Assembly (NCBI RefSeq): GCF_014306105.1
Contig: NZ_JACRVF010000002.1
Coordinates: 62,001 to 126,000, forward strand
Length of the DNA stretch: 64,000 bases
Origin: Pontibacter cellulosilyticus
Lineage (GTDB): Bacteria > Bacteroidota > Bacteroidia > Cytophagales > Hymenobacteraceae
Direction: 5' to 3'
Positions 27,511-37,558 of the stretch are shown piece by piece. Numbering within the stretch: position 1 is the first letter of the stretch; every line of letters begins with the position of its first letter. The position numbers were made by a program, and so were the translations under genes. Under the pieces are notes generated by a model. The model made no database searches. It saw only the letters and a program-made list of their open reading frames with translations, and was not told the DNA's origin.

Positions 27511-28106
27511 CTGATTATAATGCATAAAGCGCTGTAGGGAGTAATCTTACAGCGCTTTATTGTTTTATGGTTGACATACTAACAAAAAATTAATATAATA
27601 TGATATAGTCCTGCTCTGTGATTATATTCAGCTTCTTTTATATCAAAAGTAAATTGTTTAACCCTTTGTTAGGGGCTACCCTTCAATTGTTGTTCTTTTA
27701 GCATCTTCTACAATAATTTTTACTTTTTTCTGATTATTTGATAAAACTTTTCTTTACTTAATATTTTATACTGTATTATCCTTTATGGTTTGTAATATAT
27801 TACTAAAGAGTTTTGAGCCTGTCTGAATAACATATTATGGAATGCGTTCTGTTTTCAGCTGTATAGACAACTCAAATATGCAGTCTGTAAAGGCTACTTA
27901 CGCATACAATTTTCACTAATTGAATAAAGCTTTCATTATTAACTTTGTAGTGCTTAGGAGCTGACATAGCTTAGTTTTCAATACTATAGAGAATGGTGAT
28001 GGGTATAGAACTGTGGAAAAGTAAAACTACTATTACTAGTAGAACACTGTTGGGTATTTTTTATTTTTGATACGAAAAATTATGCTAAAATTGATTTTAT
28101 AATGTA
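27511..28106. other. AT-rich non-coding stretch after the tRNA genes
   Basis: Begins with a terminator hairpin and then runs about 540 bp of very AT-rich sequence with no gene. Its composition is similar to the acyltransferase that follows and unlike the rest of the window. Confidence 0.6.
27524..27560 (+). terminator. Terminator of the tRNA operon
   Basis: Perfect 13-bp stem ATAAAGCGCTGTA / TACAGCGCTTTAT with an 11-base loop, followed by TGTTTT, 14 bp after tRNA-Leu. Confidence 0.85.
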
Positions 28107-29147
28107 ATGAAAGAAGTTGTTCTTGCTGCTCCAATCTCCAATGTGGTACAACTAGGAGATAAAATTAGGAATTACTCTGTAGATGTATTTCGCTTTTTAG
28201 GAGCAATAGCGATCGTTGTTTTACATACTATTGATTCGACTGATTTTCCGCCCCTATTTTACCTTTTTTTAAAGATTAGTACCCGATGGGCTGTTCCCTT
28301 CTTTTTCCTTATTAGTGGTTACTTTTTTGAGCAAGATTATAGGTCTTATCCTGAAAAAGCTTTGTCTAAGAGACTTAAGAACCTTATAGGTGTCTTCATT
28401 AGCGCCACTATCATATATTTTTTCATTAATCTGTACATAGGTTATCCCTTGTCCTCTACCCTCTCTTTATATGCATTAACAGCAGGTAATTATTTTCATT
28501 TGTGGTTTATAGGATCTATGATATTTGGGTATCTGACAATGTGGTTTATCTTAGAGCAGCAACTCAAACAGATAACTTTGATATGCATTATTGTATCCTT
28601 TGTGTTACTAATATTGGCCACAGGTTCTTATGCAAGTATTCTAGGTTTAAGTGGCTTGGATATAAGATTTGCAAGACACTTGGCCGCTGTTCCTTTTCTT
28701 CTTATAGGCTTTCTTTGCGCCAGAAATAAGATAACTGGTACCATATCTTGGCCTGTTGCAGCCTTATTAGCTTTGTTAGGGCTTGGTATTCAAATAGCGG
28801 AAACATTTTATCTTCAGATACAATTTGGCCTAGATCCTGTAAGTCACGATATTCTAATAGGGACCTTTTTATTCTCTTTCTCCATATTTTGCTTGTCAAT
28901 GGCAATCATTAAAATTAAAGATAATATATTAACAAGGTGGGGGAGGAATTATTCCCTTTTGATTTACTTATATCATCCGATTTTAATTGGTAGCAGACAC
29001 ACGAATCTCCACTTTTTTATTGGCGATTATTCTCTAGGGTGGATGAGACCAATAGGAATATTTTCTTTATGTTTACTCCTTATAATAATGATACATAGGT
29101 TTTTGCCTTTATTTTTCCGCTTTGCTAATGGAACAGTTTGGAAGTGA
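28107..29147 (+). CDS. Acyltransferase 3 family membrane protein, AT-rich
   Basis: 346 residues with about ten membrane helices. The N-terminus NYSVDVFRFLGAIAIVVLHT with the family histidine (H40) and PFFFLISGYFFEQDY are the first two conserved blocks of the acyltransferase 3 (OafA/NodX/WecH) family; a late IYLYHPILIG is the third. Members transfer acetyl or other acyl groups to surface sugars. Codons are strongly AT-ending and the composition is lower in GC than all neighbours, so recent acquisition next to the tRNA pair is possible. No integrase is present. Confidence 0.8.
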   Translation: MKEVVLAAPISNVVQLGDKIRNYSVDVFRFLGAIAIVVLHTIDSTDFPPLFYLFLKISTRWAVPFFFLISGYFFEQDYRSYPEKALSKRLKNLIGVFISATIIYFFINLYIGYPLSSTLSLYALTAGNYFHLWFIGSMIFGYLTMWFILEQQLKQITLICIIVSFVLLILATGSYASILGLSGLDIRFARHLAAVPFLLIGFLCARNKITGTISWPVAALLALLGLGIQIAETFYLQIQFGLDPVSHDILIGTFLFSFSIFCLSMAIIKIKDNILTRWGRNYSLLIYLYHPILIGSRHTNLHFFIGDYSLGWMRPIGIFSLCLLLIIMIHRFLPLFFRFANGTVWK

Positions 29148-29535
29148 TATATTAGTAAAATTGCAGCAGCAATTCCTTTTTTCTCTAGGCCAACCGTTTG
29201 TACTCAAGTTTTCTCCTTGCCTATTAATTTATATGTAGATAATGCTTAGGGCTTAGTTAGAAAGCCTTCTAATTAGGTGTTATTTCTAATGGTGTAGGAT
29301 ATGTCGCAGTTCTAAAACCTCAACTAAAGAATCAGTTATACTAGCTCTTCCTATTTTGTGTTTTTTCATCTCTTTAAGCCGCAGGTGCTTCATAATTAAA
29401 TACCCCGGAATAGTAACAAATTTACCCATACTGGGTATACCCTTTTATCTCACAAGCAGAACTTAAAGTTTAGCTTATCGGCAGCAGGGCTTACCGGCCC
29501 TCATGGTGCTGCCATTTTAAGATGTTACATTTATT
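29148..29535. other. AT-rich gap before the second acyltransferase
   Basis: No frame with coding character. The composition rises to normal near 29450, which marks the right edge of the AT-rich segment. Confidence 0.5.
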
Positions 29536-30627
29536 ATGAGAATAAAAGAACTCGACGCCCTTCGCGGCCTGGCCGCTTTTGCTGTCTTCCTTTTCCATTT
29601 CCAGTTGTTCGATTACGGTTACTTGGGAGTTCACCTGTTTTTCATTATTTCAGGCTTTGTTATTTTTCTTACCGCCAAAAGCGTTAAAAACCCATCCGAT
29701 TTCGTAATTGCCCGCTTCTCTAGGTTATATCCAACTTACTGGGTGTGCCTGTTTCTTACATTTGCGGTTTTATACGTTGGGAGAGGAGATGTAACTTTTA
29801 AGCAGCTTGCTTACAACCTAACCATGTTCCAAGCTTTTCTGGGCGAGAAGAATGTGGATGGTGCCTACTGGAGTTTAACGGAGGAGCTGGTCTTTTATGT
29901 GATCGTGTTTGCTGCCCTGATGTTAGGTATGATCCATCGCGTAAAACTATGGGCAGGGGGGATGCTTTTGCTTGGATTAGGTGGCTTATTCCTAAATCCT
30001 GAATCGAGCGGGCTTCAAAATAATATAGAGGCGGTGGTTAAGTACTTCAACCTGTTTGTGGCGGGTATTATCTTCTATCATATCTACCTGGATCAGAAGA
30101 TAAAATTAACACATGCTGCAGGACTTGTACTTTGCCTCGGTATCGCGTTAATGTATGGCTACGGTAGCTACCTGCCTTACTTTAACCATAGTATAGAAAT
30201 CGCTGTGATCTGCAGTTTCTTTGCCTTGTTTACTTTGTTGGTTTTAGGTAAGCTGGCTTTTCTGCAAAAGTATAAATGGATGCTTTTTATGGGAGAGATC
30301 TCATACCCGTTCTACCTGCTGCACCAGGAGATTGGCCTAACATTCCGGAGATTATTTGCAACGGAGAATTTATATGTACATATAGCGTTAGTCGCTGTGA
30401 TTTTCGTGGGTATTACTTTGCTGGCAACCTTTATTAATCGCAACATAGAGCACAGTACCTCCAGAGCCTTCAAAAAGAAGTTGCAGGCTTGGTACAACGG
30501 CAAAACACTGGTGCCAGAGCAGCAGGCTGTGCCGGCTACAGTTGTTGCAACAGAGGAGGTAGAATCAGAGCCTGCTATAGTTGACGGTCTTTCTGTGTCG
30601 CAGGCCAATAAAGCATCTGCGCCATAG
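29536..30627 (+). CDS. Acyltransferase 3 family protein (OafA/YrhL type)
   Basis: 363 residues. It opens with IKELDALRGLAAFAVFLFHF, the standard OafA start with RG and the late histidine, then YLGVHLFFIISGFVIF and FVIARFSRLYPTYWVCL. AYWSLTEELVFYVIVF is the conserved W-S-L-x-x-E block. About ten membrane helices follow, and the last 35 residues form an alanine- and glutamate-rich cytoplasmic tail. It probably O-acylates a cell-surface polysaccharide. Composition is normal, unlike the acyltransferase 400 bp upstream. It is convergent with rodA (7-bp gap). Confidence 0.88.
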   Translation: MRIKELDALRGLAAFAVFLFHFQLFDYGYLGVHLFFIISGFVIFLTAKSVKNPSDFVIARFSRLYPTYWVCLFLTFAVLYVGRGDVTFKQLAYNLTMFQAFLGEKNVDGAYWSLTEELVFYVIVFAALMLGMIHRVKLWAGGMLLLGLGGLFLNPESSGLQNNIEAVVKYFNLFVAGIIFYHIYLDQKIKLTHAAGLVLCLGIALMYGYGSYLPYFNHSIEIAVICSFFALFTLLVLGKLAFLQKYKWMLFMGEISYPFYLLHQEIGLTFRRLFATENLYVHIALVAVIFVGITLLATFINRNIEHSTSRAFKKKLQAWYNGKTLVPEQQAVPATVVATEEVESEPAIVDGLSVSQANKASAP

Positions 30628-30634
30628 GCTAGAC

Positions 30635-31960
30635 TTACCTGGTCAGGTCCTTGGCACGGTTTGCGTCCAGTGCAATAAGTATAAACAGCAGGATGGTAAA
30701 CGACCACAGCGAAGAACCTCCGTAACTAAAGAATGGCAACGGAATACCTACTACAGGCGCTAAACCGATTGTCATGCCTACATTTACCAGGAAGTGGAAG
30801 AAGATAATAGAGGCCACGCAGTAGCCGTAGGTGCGCCCAAACACGGTGCGCTGCCGCTCGGCAATGGCAACAATTCTTATTAGCAGAAACACAAAGAGAG
30901 CAATTAAAACAGTGCTGCCAATCCATCCGTGCTCTTCTCCGATGGTACAGAAAATAAAGTCAGTGCTTTGCTCCGGCACGAAGTCAAACTTAGTCTGTGT
31001 ACCCTCCAGAAAGCCTTTGCCCCAGAAACCTCCGGACCCGATCGCGATCTTAGACTGCGTTACGTTCCAACCATAACCTAGTGGGTCTGCCTCAGGGTTA
31101 ATTAGCGCCTTTATACGGTTTTGCTGGTGCGGTTGCAGGATATTGTTTACAAAGTAGTCCACGCTAAAGATCATGCCCACTACCAGCAAAAACATAGCAA
31201 TCATTGTTTTAAGACGACGCATTAGACGATAATCTAACCACACAGCCAAACCCATTAGCAGGGCAATACCGATGATCAGGTACAGCTTTGGCACTAAAAG
31301 CGTAAGTATAAATATTGCTGCAGCAGAGCCACCGATTATAAGTATAAGCGGCGACATGCCCTCACGGAAGAAAGCAAGTATAAATGCGCCAAACACCAAC
31401 GCTGATCCCGTTTCGTTCTGAAGGATGATAATTACCGGAGGCAGAAACGTAATGGCTGCAAGCACCATCTGGTCCTTGAACTTTTGCTGGCGCAGATTTA
31501 CGGTACTCAGGTATTTAGAAACAGCCAGAGCCGTGGCAAACTTGGCTAACTCGGCAGGCTGCAAACGTATGCCACCGCCCAACTCCAACCAAGATCTTGA
31601 GCCGGCAATTGGTTTGGCAATAACCAACGTAACGAGTAGCAGGAGTATGATGCCCCCATAAATAGGGTAGGCCAGGTGTTCGTACACTTTATAATCCACC
31701 ACCAGCAACACGATGATCAGAATCAGTGAAGCTCCGATCCAAACCAGCTGTTTGCCAGAGTTGATATCAAAGCTCATAATGTTTACAATGTTGTCAGGGC
31801 TGTATACCGCAGCATAGATGTTCATCCAGCCTAAGGCTACCAGCAGGGAGTATAGTAGTATGGTTACCCAGTCCATGTGGTGGGTAAGCAGCTTGGAAGT
31901 ACGGTGGCTGCTACGTGTGGCTACTTTATACTTTTGTAATACTTGTGGCTCTGCACCCAT
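30635..31960 (-). CDS. rodA: Rod shape-determining SEDS glycosyltransferase RodA
   Basis: 441 residues with about ten membrane helices. SEDS features include WLELGGGIRLQPAELAKFATALA (the P-x-E-x-x-K phrase), DFIFCTIGEEHGWIGS and GIPLPFFSYGGSS near the end. RodA polymerises lipid II for elongation together with PBP2. ATG 31958-31960 lies 3 bp after the stop of mrdA, so the two are translated together. A start at a later methionine (MDWVTILLY) would also give a complete SEDS protein and cannot be ruled out. Confidence 0.93.
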   Translation of the reverse strand: MGAEPQVLQKYKVATRSSHRTSKLLTHHMDWVTILLYSLLVALGWMNIYAAVYSPDNIVNIMSFDINSGKQLVWIGASLILIIVLLVVDYKVYEHLAYPIYGGIILLLLVTLVIAKPIAGSRSWLELGGGIRLQPAELAKFATALAVSKYLSTVNLRQQKFKDQMVLAAITFLPPVIIILQNETGSALVFGAFILAFFREGMSPLILIIGGSAAAIFILTLLVPKLYLIIGIALLMGLAVWLDYRLMRRLKTMIAMFLLVVGMIFSVDYFVNNILQPHQQNRIKALINPEADPLGYGWNVTQSKIAIGSGGFWGKGFLEGTQTKFDFVPEQSTDFIFCTIGEEHGWIGSTVLIALFVFLLIRIVAIAERQRTVFGRTYGYCVASIIFFHFLVNVGMTIGLAPVVGIPLPFFSYGGSSLWSFTILLFILIALDANRAKDLTR

Positions 31961-31963
31961 GGC

Positions 31964-33793
31964 TTACTTCGATTTAATGTTCAGGTACTCGCGGCTAAGC
32001 ACCCACTTCTCCTGTTCCTTGATCGTTACTGTATCCGTCAGGTACTTTTCGATCATCAGACCCGCAATTGGAGCTGCAGACTGTCCTCCCCATTTTCCAT
32101 GCTCTACATAAACTGCAATGGCGATTTTAGGGTTCTCTTTTGGCGCAAAGGCTACGAACACAGCGTGGTCAGGACCCTGTGGGTTTTGGGCAGTACCGGT
32201 TTTGCCGCATACTTCGATGCCCACTTTCGCCAAATTTGCTCTTCGTGCTGTACCTGCGCGCACCACCTCGGCCATACCTTCTACAATAGGCTCATAGTGT
32301 TTAGGATCAACAGAAGTATAATGACGCTCCTGGTACTCCTGTAGCGGTTTTCCGTTCTCGCCTACCGAGCGAATAATGTGTGGTGTTACATAATAGCCTC
32401 TGTTTGCCACAATGGCCATAAAGTTAGCCATTTGCAGCGGCGTTACGCCTAGCTCACCCTGGCCTATACTTAGCGAGTAAATGGTAGAGTACTTCCAGCG
32501 GTTTTTGCCATATACACGGTCATACATTTCCGGGGAGGCAATAATGCCCTTCTTTTCGCCTGGTATATCGATGCCCAACTGCTGCCCAAATCCGAAAGTA
32601 AGCACCTGCTCCCTCCAGTCTCTTAGACCAATAGAGGTATCAGTAAAAGTGTTATTCGATTTGCCTTGGTTTAGCAACAGCCTGTAAGCCTGGAAGAACC
32701 AAGGATTGCAGGAGTGCTGTACTGCCCCATAAAGGTCAAGTGGAGACGGGTGCGGGTGGCAATTTACCAGCGCCTTATTACACGCAAACTGTGTTTTCGG
32801 GGTTATTACGCCGTCTTCCAAGGCAATCAGGGCCTGTACCAGTTTAAAAATAGATCCCGGCGGGTTCTGGTCTGCCATGATAGGACGGTTGAACATGGTC
32901 TTGTCCTTGTCTTGTAGCAGGGCCATGTAGTTCTTGCCGTAGTCTTTGCCGGTGAACAGGTTAGGGTCGTAAAAAGGTGCTGAAATGTATGCCAAGACTT
33001 CTCCGGTGGCTGGCTCAATGGCTACTATACTTCCCTTGGCACCATTCATCAGGTGCTCGCCGTAAGCCTGCAGGTCCAGGTCGATGGTGCTTACCAGGTT
33101 TTTACCGGCAACAGAGAGCGTATCGTAGGCTCCTTCTTTAAAAGGCCCTTTTTCAACGCCACGCACGTTTACCATTTTATACTTCACGCCGCGCTTACCC
33201 ATCAGGAATTTCTCGTACTCCAGCTCAATACCACTTTTGCCAATATAGTCGCCGGGGCGGTATCCTACATAGGCAGTGTCTTCTAATTGCTTCGGACTGA
33301 TCTCAGCAATATAACCTAGTGCATGCGATAAACTTTGGTGCGGATATCCGCGTGCGGTTCGGGCATTGATATAAAAACCAGGGAAATCGATCAGGTTGTC
33401 CTGTATGTGGGCCAGATCCTGTGTTGTAAGTTTCTGGTAAAAGATAGATGGCTGCACATAGGAGAAAGTGCGCGCCTTTTTCAAGCGTTCGCGAACATCA
33501 TCCAAAGGTAGCTCCAGCAGGCTGCTCAGCCTAAGCGTGTCGAGCTGTTTTACCTCTTTGGGCACTACCATCAAATCATAAACGGGAGTGTTCTGTACCA
33601 GCAGCTTTCCTTCGCGGTCGTAAATAAGGCCGCGGAACGGATATTGAATGATGGTTTTAATGGCGTTGGTTTCGGCAGCCTGCTTGTAGCTGCTGTCTAC
33701 TACTTGTATATAGAAAAGGCGAAGGGCATACACCATGCCCACCAGTAAGAAAATGCCCTGAATTACGTACTTTCTGTTTTCTAGGTATTTCAT
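31964..33793 (-). CDS. mrdA: Penicillin-binding protein 2, elongation transpeptidase
   Basis: 609 residues. One membrane helix at about 10-30, a pedestal domain at about 40-230, then the transpeptidase: S314-x-x-K317 (SIFK), S361-C-N363 and K531-T-G533 in CGKTGTAQN. The pedestal keeps FRGLIYDREGKLL. It cross-links peptidoglycan during elongation with RodA. It is fourth in the mreB-mreC-mreD-mrdA-rodA operon; mreD ends 1 bp upstream. Confidence 0.96.
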   Translation of the reverse strand: MKYLENRKYVIQGIFLLVGMVYALRLFYIQVVDSSYKQAAETNAIKTIIQYPFRGLIYDREGKLLVQNTPVYDLMVVPKEVKQLDTLRLSSLLELPLDDVRERLKKARTFSYVQPSIFYQKLTTQDLAHIQDNLIDFPGFYINARTARGYPHQSLSHALGYIAEISPKQLEDTAYVGYRPGDYIGKSGIELEYEKFLMGKRGVKYKMVNVRGVEKGPFKEGAYDTLSVAGKNLVSTIDLDLQAYGEHLMNGAKGSIVAIEPATGEVLAYISAPFYDPNLFTGKDYGKNYMALLQDKDKTMFNRPIMADQNPPGSIFKLVQALIALEDGVITPKTQFACNKALVNCHPHPSPLDLYGAVQHSCNPWFFQAYRLLLNQGKSNNTFTDTSIGLRDWREQVLTFGFGQQLGIDIPGEKKGIIASPEMYDRVYGKNRWKYSTIYSLSIGQGELGVTPLQMANFMAIVANRGYYVTPHIIRSVGENGKPLQEYQERHYTSVDPKHYEPIVEGMAEVVRAGTARRANLAKVGIEVCGKTGTAQNPQGPDHAVFVAFAPKENPKIAIAVYVEHGKWGGQSAAPIAGLMIEKYLTDTVTIKEQEKWVLSREYLNIKSK

Positions 33794-34321
33794 TTAAGCT
33801 CTACTTGTTCTCTTAGGTGAAAAGAACAGCAACTGTAGTATAATTATAACCACACCGGTAAACAACACGCTCAGTACAATTTTCAATAGCGTTTGCAGTA
33901 CATCGTCAAAGCTGATCCTTTCAAGAAAAAATACTGCTGCGTGGTGTATCAGCAGCAACGTGAAAGTATAAGCCAGAAACCAGCCTTTGCCCATTTTGTG
34001 TATGTTTACCGAATCACTTATGTCGTAACCGTCACGGGGTGTAAGAAGGTTCAAAAGGAGAGGGCGCAAAAAGGCCATTAACACGCTGGCAGCTGCGTGT
34101 ATGCCCATGGTGTCGTAGAATATATCTACCGTAAAGCCTACTAAAAAGCCCAGGAAGAGCAGCAGCAGCCTGTTGATGTTGATTGGCAGAAAGAGCAAAA
34201 AAGCCACATAGATATAGCAAAAGCCGGTGCTATAGAGCACCAGGTTATCCATGAGCAGGATCTGGAGTGCTACAAACAGTAAAAACTGCAAAATGTTATT
34301 TAGGCCAATGCTACTCTTCAT
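33794..34321 (-). CDS. mreD: Rod shape-determining protein MreD
   Basis: 175 residues, five predicted membrane helices, with GFTVDIFYDTMGIHAAASVL, the best conserved MreD segment. It overlaps the 3' end of mreC by 11 bp. It is part of the elongasome membrane complex. Confidence 0.88.
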   Translation of the reverse strand: MKSSIGLNNILQFLLFVALQILLMDNLVLYSTGFCYIYVAFLLFLPININRLLLLFLGFLVGFTVDIFYDTMGIHAAASVLMAFLRPLLLNLLTPRDGYDISDSVNIHKMGKGWFLAYTFTLLLIHHAAVFFLERISFDDVLQTLLKIVLSVLFTGVVIIILQLLFFSPKRTSRA

Positions 34322-35177
34322 TTGGAAGTATGCCTGCGTTTTGTTCTAATTTTTCGCGCTCTGCCGTTTTCCTGTTATCCACTACATACACATAGGATAA
34401 TTGCGCAAAATCAACTGCCAGTTTTACTTTTATCGTAAAAAAGCTCTTGTCAGGCTCCTTAGCAACCGAGCTGATCGTGCCCACCATGATGCCTTCCGGG
34501 AAAACAGTGTTAAATCCGCTGGTAACAACTGTGTCGCCTTTTGCAAGTTTCACGTGTAGCGGCACATAGTCAAGCAGAGCGGTGCGGTAATCGCCACCAG
34601 CCCACTTAATAGTGCCCATGGTGTTGTTCTTTTTGATTTTAGCAGATATCAGCATCTGCGAGTGCAGCAGCGAAGTAGCCGTAGAGTAGTTTTTAGACAC
34701 TGTTTTGATGCGCCCTACCACTCCATTACTTGCAATAACCCCCATACCCGGCTCCACTCCATCAGCTGTGCCAACAGCCAGTGTTAGTGTGTTGTTGGTA
34801 CGGCGCACAGAGTTGTTTATAACGCGTCCTGCATGTAACACAAAAGGATAGGCTTTAAGCGTATCGGTAACAGCAAAAAAAGTGGTATCCAGGTTGCTGG
34901 TGCTATCGATCAGGGAGGCTCTGCGGTACTGCAGCAGTTCCTGGCGCAGCACAGCATTCTCCCGGGCTAATGTACTGTTCACATTAGCCAGCCTGAAATA
35001 GTCGGTTATGCCGCTCTGGAACTCCAGTACCTCCCCAACGTATTTGTTTGCCGAGTTAAAAAAGGCTGCCCCCTGGTATGTGTTATAGCGCACAATCAGG
35101 AACACGCACAGCACCTCCAGCAACACAAATACCAGGAATGCACGGAACCGGTATATAAAAGCAAAAAGATTCCGCAT
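34311..35177 (-). CDS. mreC: Rod shape-determining protein MreC
   Basis: 288 residues: one N-terminal membrane helix (about 8-27), a coiled coil around 60-85 (ANVNSTLARENAVLRQELLQ), and the periplasmic beta domains with VGTADGVEPGMGVIASNGVVG and GDTVVTSGFNTVFPEGIMVG. It scaffolds PBP2 in the periplasm. It starts 9 bp after mreB. Confidence 0.93.
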   Translation of the reverse strand: MRNLFAFIYRFRAFLVFVLLEVLCVFLIVRYNTYQGAAFFNSANKYVGEVLEFQSGITDYFRLANVNSTLARENAVLRQELLQYRRASLIDSTSNLDTTFFAVTDTLKAYPFVLHAGRVINNSVRRTNNTLTLAVGTADGVEPGMGVIASNGVVGRIKTVSKNYSTATSLLHSQMLISAKIKKNNTMGTIKWAGGDYRTALLDYVPLHVKLAKGDTVVTSGFNTVFPEGIMVGTISSVAKEPDKSFFTIKVKLAVDFAQLSYVYVVDNRKTAEREKLEQNAGILPNEE

Positions 35178-35186
35178 TTAGTCCCC

Positions 35187-36212
35187 TTATGTTAGCAGGA
35201 CGTTCTTAAATCCTTCGATGTTCTTGATAGCCGCTCCAGTACCGCGAACAACTGCTCTAAGCGGATCTTCGGCAATGTGGATAGGCAGCTTGGTTTTAGC
35301 AGCCAGACGCTTATCCAGGCCGCGCAGCATTGCACCACCGCCTGTTAAGTGGATACCATTGTCGTAGATATCGGCAGAAAGCTCTGGCGGAGCGATCTCC
35401 AATGCCTTCAGAACGGCCTCCTCAATCTTAGATACCGATTTATCCAGGGCAATGGCGATTTCCTGATAAGTTACTTTGATAACTTTCGGAATACCTGTCA
35501 TCAGGTCGCGGCCGCGAATTTCATAGTCAGCCGGAGGGTTCTCAATATCTGTAAGGGCTGCGCCAACCTCTATCTTGATCTTCTCCGCAGAACGCTCACC
35601 GATAAGCAGGTTGTGCTGGCGGCGCATGTAATCCAGGATGTCTTTTGTAAATACGTCACCGGCAATTCTGATAGACTGGTCGCACACGATACCAGAAAGC
35701 GCGATTACCGCGATCTCTGTTGTACCACCTCCAATATCCACGATCATAGAGCCGATAGGTTGCTCCACGTCAATGCCGATACCGATAGCGGCTGCCATTG
35801 GCTCCTGGATCATCCATACTTCCTTGGCGCCGGCATGCTGTGCAGAGTCGCGTACAGCACGCTTCTCCACTTCAGTGATGCCTGACGGAATACAAATTAC
35901 CATGCGGTGCGAAGGCTGGAATAAACGGCGGCCAGTGTCGATCATCTTGATCATGCCACGAATCATTTCCTCGGCAGCGTGGAAGTCGGCGATAACACCG
36001 TCTTTTAGCGGACGAATGGTTTTGATGTTCTCGTGGGTTTTTTCGTGCATCTGCATCGCATTGCGGCCAATGGCCAGCACTCTGCCCGATGTACGGTCTA
36101 CTGCAATAATCGAAGGCTCGTCTACTACAATTTTATCGTTGTGGATGATCAGGGTATTGGCTGTACCCAGATCAATCGCTATATCACTTGTTAGAAAATT
36201 GAAAAGTCCCAT
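35187..36212 (-). CDS. mreB: Actin-like cell-shape protein MreB
   Basis: 341 residues. Phosphate-binding loops of the actin fold are DLGTANT at 14-20 and DIGGGTTE at 159-166, and HLTGGGAMLRGLD is the adenosine motif. The N-terminal MGLFNFLTS can form the amphipathic membrane-binding segment. It polymerises on the inner membrane and directs lateral wall synthesis. It is first in the operon; the 215 bp before it hold the promoter region and are AT-rich. Confidence 0.97.
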   Translation of the reverse strand: MGLFNFLTSDIAIDLGTANTLIIHNDKIVVDEPSIIAVDRTSGRVLAIGRNAMQMHEKTHENIKTIRPLKDGVIADFHAAEEMIRGMIKMIDTGRRLFQPSHRMVICIPSGITEVEKRAVRDSAQHAGAKEVWMIQEPMAAAIGIGIDVEQPIGSMIVDIGGGTTEIAVIALSGIVCDQSIRIAGDVFTKDILDYMRRQHNLLIGERSAEKIKIEVGAALTDIENPPADYEIRGRDLMTGIPKVIKVTYQEIAIALDKSVSKIEEAVLKALEIAPPELSADIYDNGIHLTGGGAMLRGLDKRLAAKTKLPIHIAEDPLRAVVRGTGAAIKNIEGFKNVLLT

Positions 36213-36427
36213 TTGATAAATGTACAGACAAGTTCAGCCTGCTTATATTTTAAATATACAATATTTTTAGTCAAAAACTTGCGGCAAAATTAGTGAAATT
36301 CAGCGGAATTAATAACCTTCTTTTATCCACTCCCAAATTAAACGCAAATATTTTCTTCAGATTTTACACCTGGTTAATTTTGCTGGGATGTTTTTGCGCT
36401 CTTACAGGCAGCAGGAGGTTGTACAAT

Positions 36428-37432
36428 TTAGTCCATTTCTATTACCTGAACCTCGGATATTGGGTAGTTGCTGATGAGGGCAGGGCGCTGCGTAATTTCA
36501 TGATAGCAAATCACGTCTTTGGCATAATAGTGAATTACCATACTTTTTCGGGTGCTTTCCGGGTTAAGTACAGGGCTGCCGCCATGCAGCAGGTTTGCAT
36601 GCCAGATAAAAACATCTCCCTTTTTAGCGTAAAAGGTCTTCTTTTGCAGTTGTTCTTCTTTTACAACCTGCTGTACCTTCTCCTCATACTTTTTGTAAAC
36701 AAAGTCGCCGATCCTATACTTCGTATTGCCACCTTCAAAGTTATCATTTAGGATGTAAGGGAGTTTATGGCTGCCAGGGTAATAAAACAGCGGACCATTG
36801 CTTTTGTCTGTATCCTCCAGAGCTATCCAGACAGCAATAAGATTTCCCAGCGGATGGGTTGTCATGTGGATAGAGTCGGAGTGAGCCAATTGTTCGCTCC
36901 CTTTTATAAAGTTGATCGTCTGGAATGGGATAACCTGGCGGCCAAGTATAAACTCGAGTATGCTGGTAAGTGCCGGCGTGTAAAGTATGGCCTTTAGAGC
37001 TTCTGAATGCCTGAAGGCAAACATGATTTTTTTGTTTGTATAGTTGAAGTCGACCTTATGCGACTCCAGCAATTTGTCTATTTCGGTGTTTACCTTGTCT
37101 ACCTCTTCTTCGCCAAAGAAGCCTTCAAGCGAAAGAAAACCATTGTCTGGCCAAGCTTTGATTTTTCCCTGCAATTCCTGCGCGAACTGTTCCAGTTGCT
37201 GGCTTACTTTCAGTTTCTGCGCTGCGTCTGGTGCATCCAACCATGGGGATGGCTGAGGTGGGAGCTGCTTAAGTATAGAACTTGAGATGGGGCTGTAGAT
37301 TGATTGATCGAGCTTATACTTCTTGTACAGGGCCTTGTTATGCTTTAATTTTTTGTACTGCAGGATGTTGTTCAAAGTATAAACAGCCTTGTACGTGCGT
37401 AGTTTGCCTGTATATTTATCAATAAAGCCCAT
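36428..37432 (-). CDS. Phytanoyl-CoA dioxygenase family (PhyH) protein
   Basis: 334 residues, no signal. The double-stranded beta-helix is visible with AHSDSIHMTTHPLGNLIAVW, where H-x-D supplies two iron ligands, GPLFYYPGSHKLPYI, and HANLLHGGSPVLNPESTRKS, which gives the distal histidine and the arginine for 2-oxoglutarate. The N-terminal 90 residues are charged and helical. Such Fe(II)/2-oxoglutarate oxygenases hydroxylate varied small molecules; the substrate is not suggested by the neighbours (mreB upstream in the same direction, purH behind). Confidence 0.85.
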   Translation of the reverse strand: MGFIDKYTGKLRTYKAVYTLNNILQYKKLKHNKALYKKYKLDQSIYSPISSSILKQLPPQPSPWLDAPDAAQKLKVSQQLEQFAQELQGKIKAWPDNGFLSLEGFFGEEEVDKVNTEIDKLLESHKVDFNYTNKKIMFAFRHSEALKAILYTPALTSILEFILGRQVIPFQTINFIKGSEQLAHSDSIHMTTHPLGNLIAVWIALEDTDKSNGPLFYYPGSHKLPYILNDNFEGGNTKYRIGDFVYKKYEEKVQQVVKEEQLQKKTFYAKKGDVFIWHANLLHGGSPVLNPESTRKSMVIHYYAKDVICYHEITQRPALISNYPISEVQVIEMD

Positions 37433-37507
37433 GGTGGTCTACTGTGCTATAGTGTTTTAGCAGATATGCAATTTAACTAAACGTTTGGTATAAGCATGAA
37501 CAAAAAA

Positions 37508-37533
37508 AGCCCCGGCTTAAAAGTGCCGGGGCT
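37508..37533 (-). terminator. Terminator of the purN-purH operon
   Basis: Stem AGCCCCGGC / GCCGGGGCT with an 8-base loop, followed on the minus strand by TTTTTTTG, 26 bp after purH. Confidence 0.88.
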
Positions 37534-37558
37534 ATGGGATTATCATGTAAGGTGAGAA

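Noticed and set aside
27255..27537. Short frames across the tRNA genes
   Set aside because: They consist of tRNA sequence translated by chance.
27427..29535. Integrated element at tRNA-Leu
   Set aside because: No integrase and no second copy of the tRNA 3' end was found, so only the composition change is reported.
36293..36751. 152-residue plus-strand frame left of mreB and inside the PhyH gene
   Set aside because: Its second half is antisense to the C-terminus of the dioxygenase and the first half is hydrophobic AT-rich nonsense.
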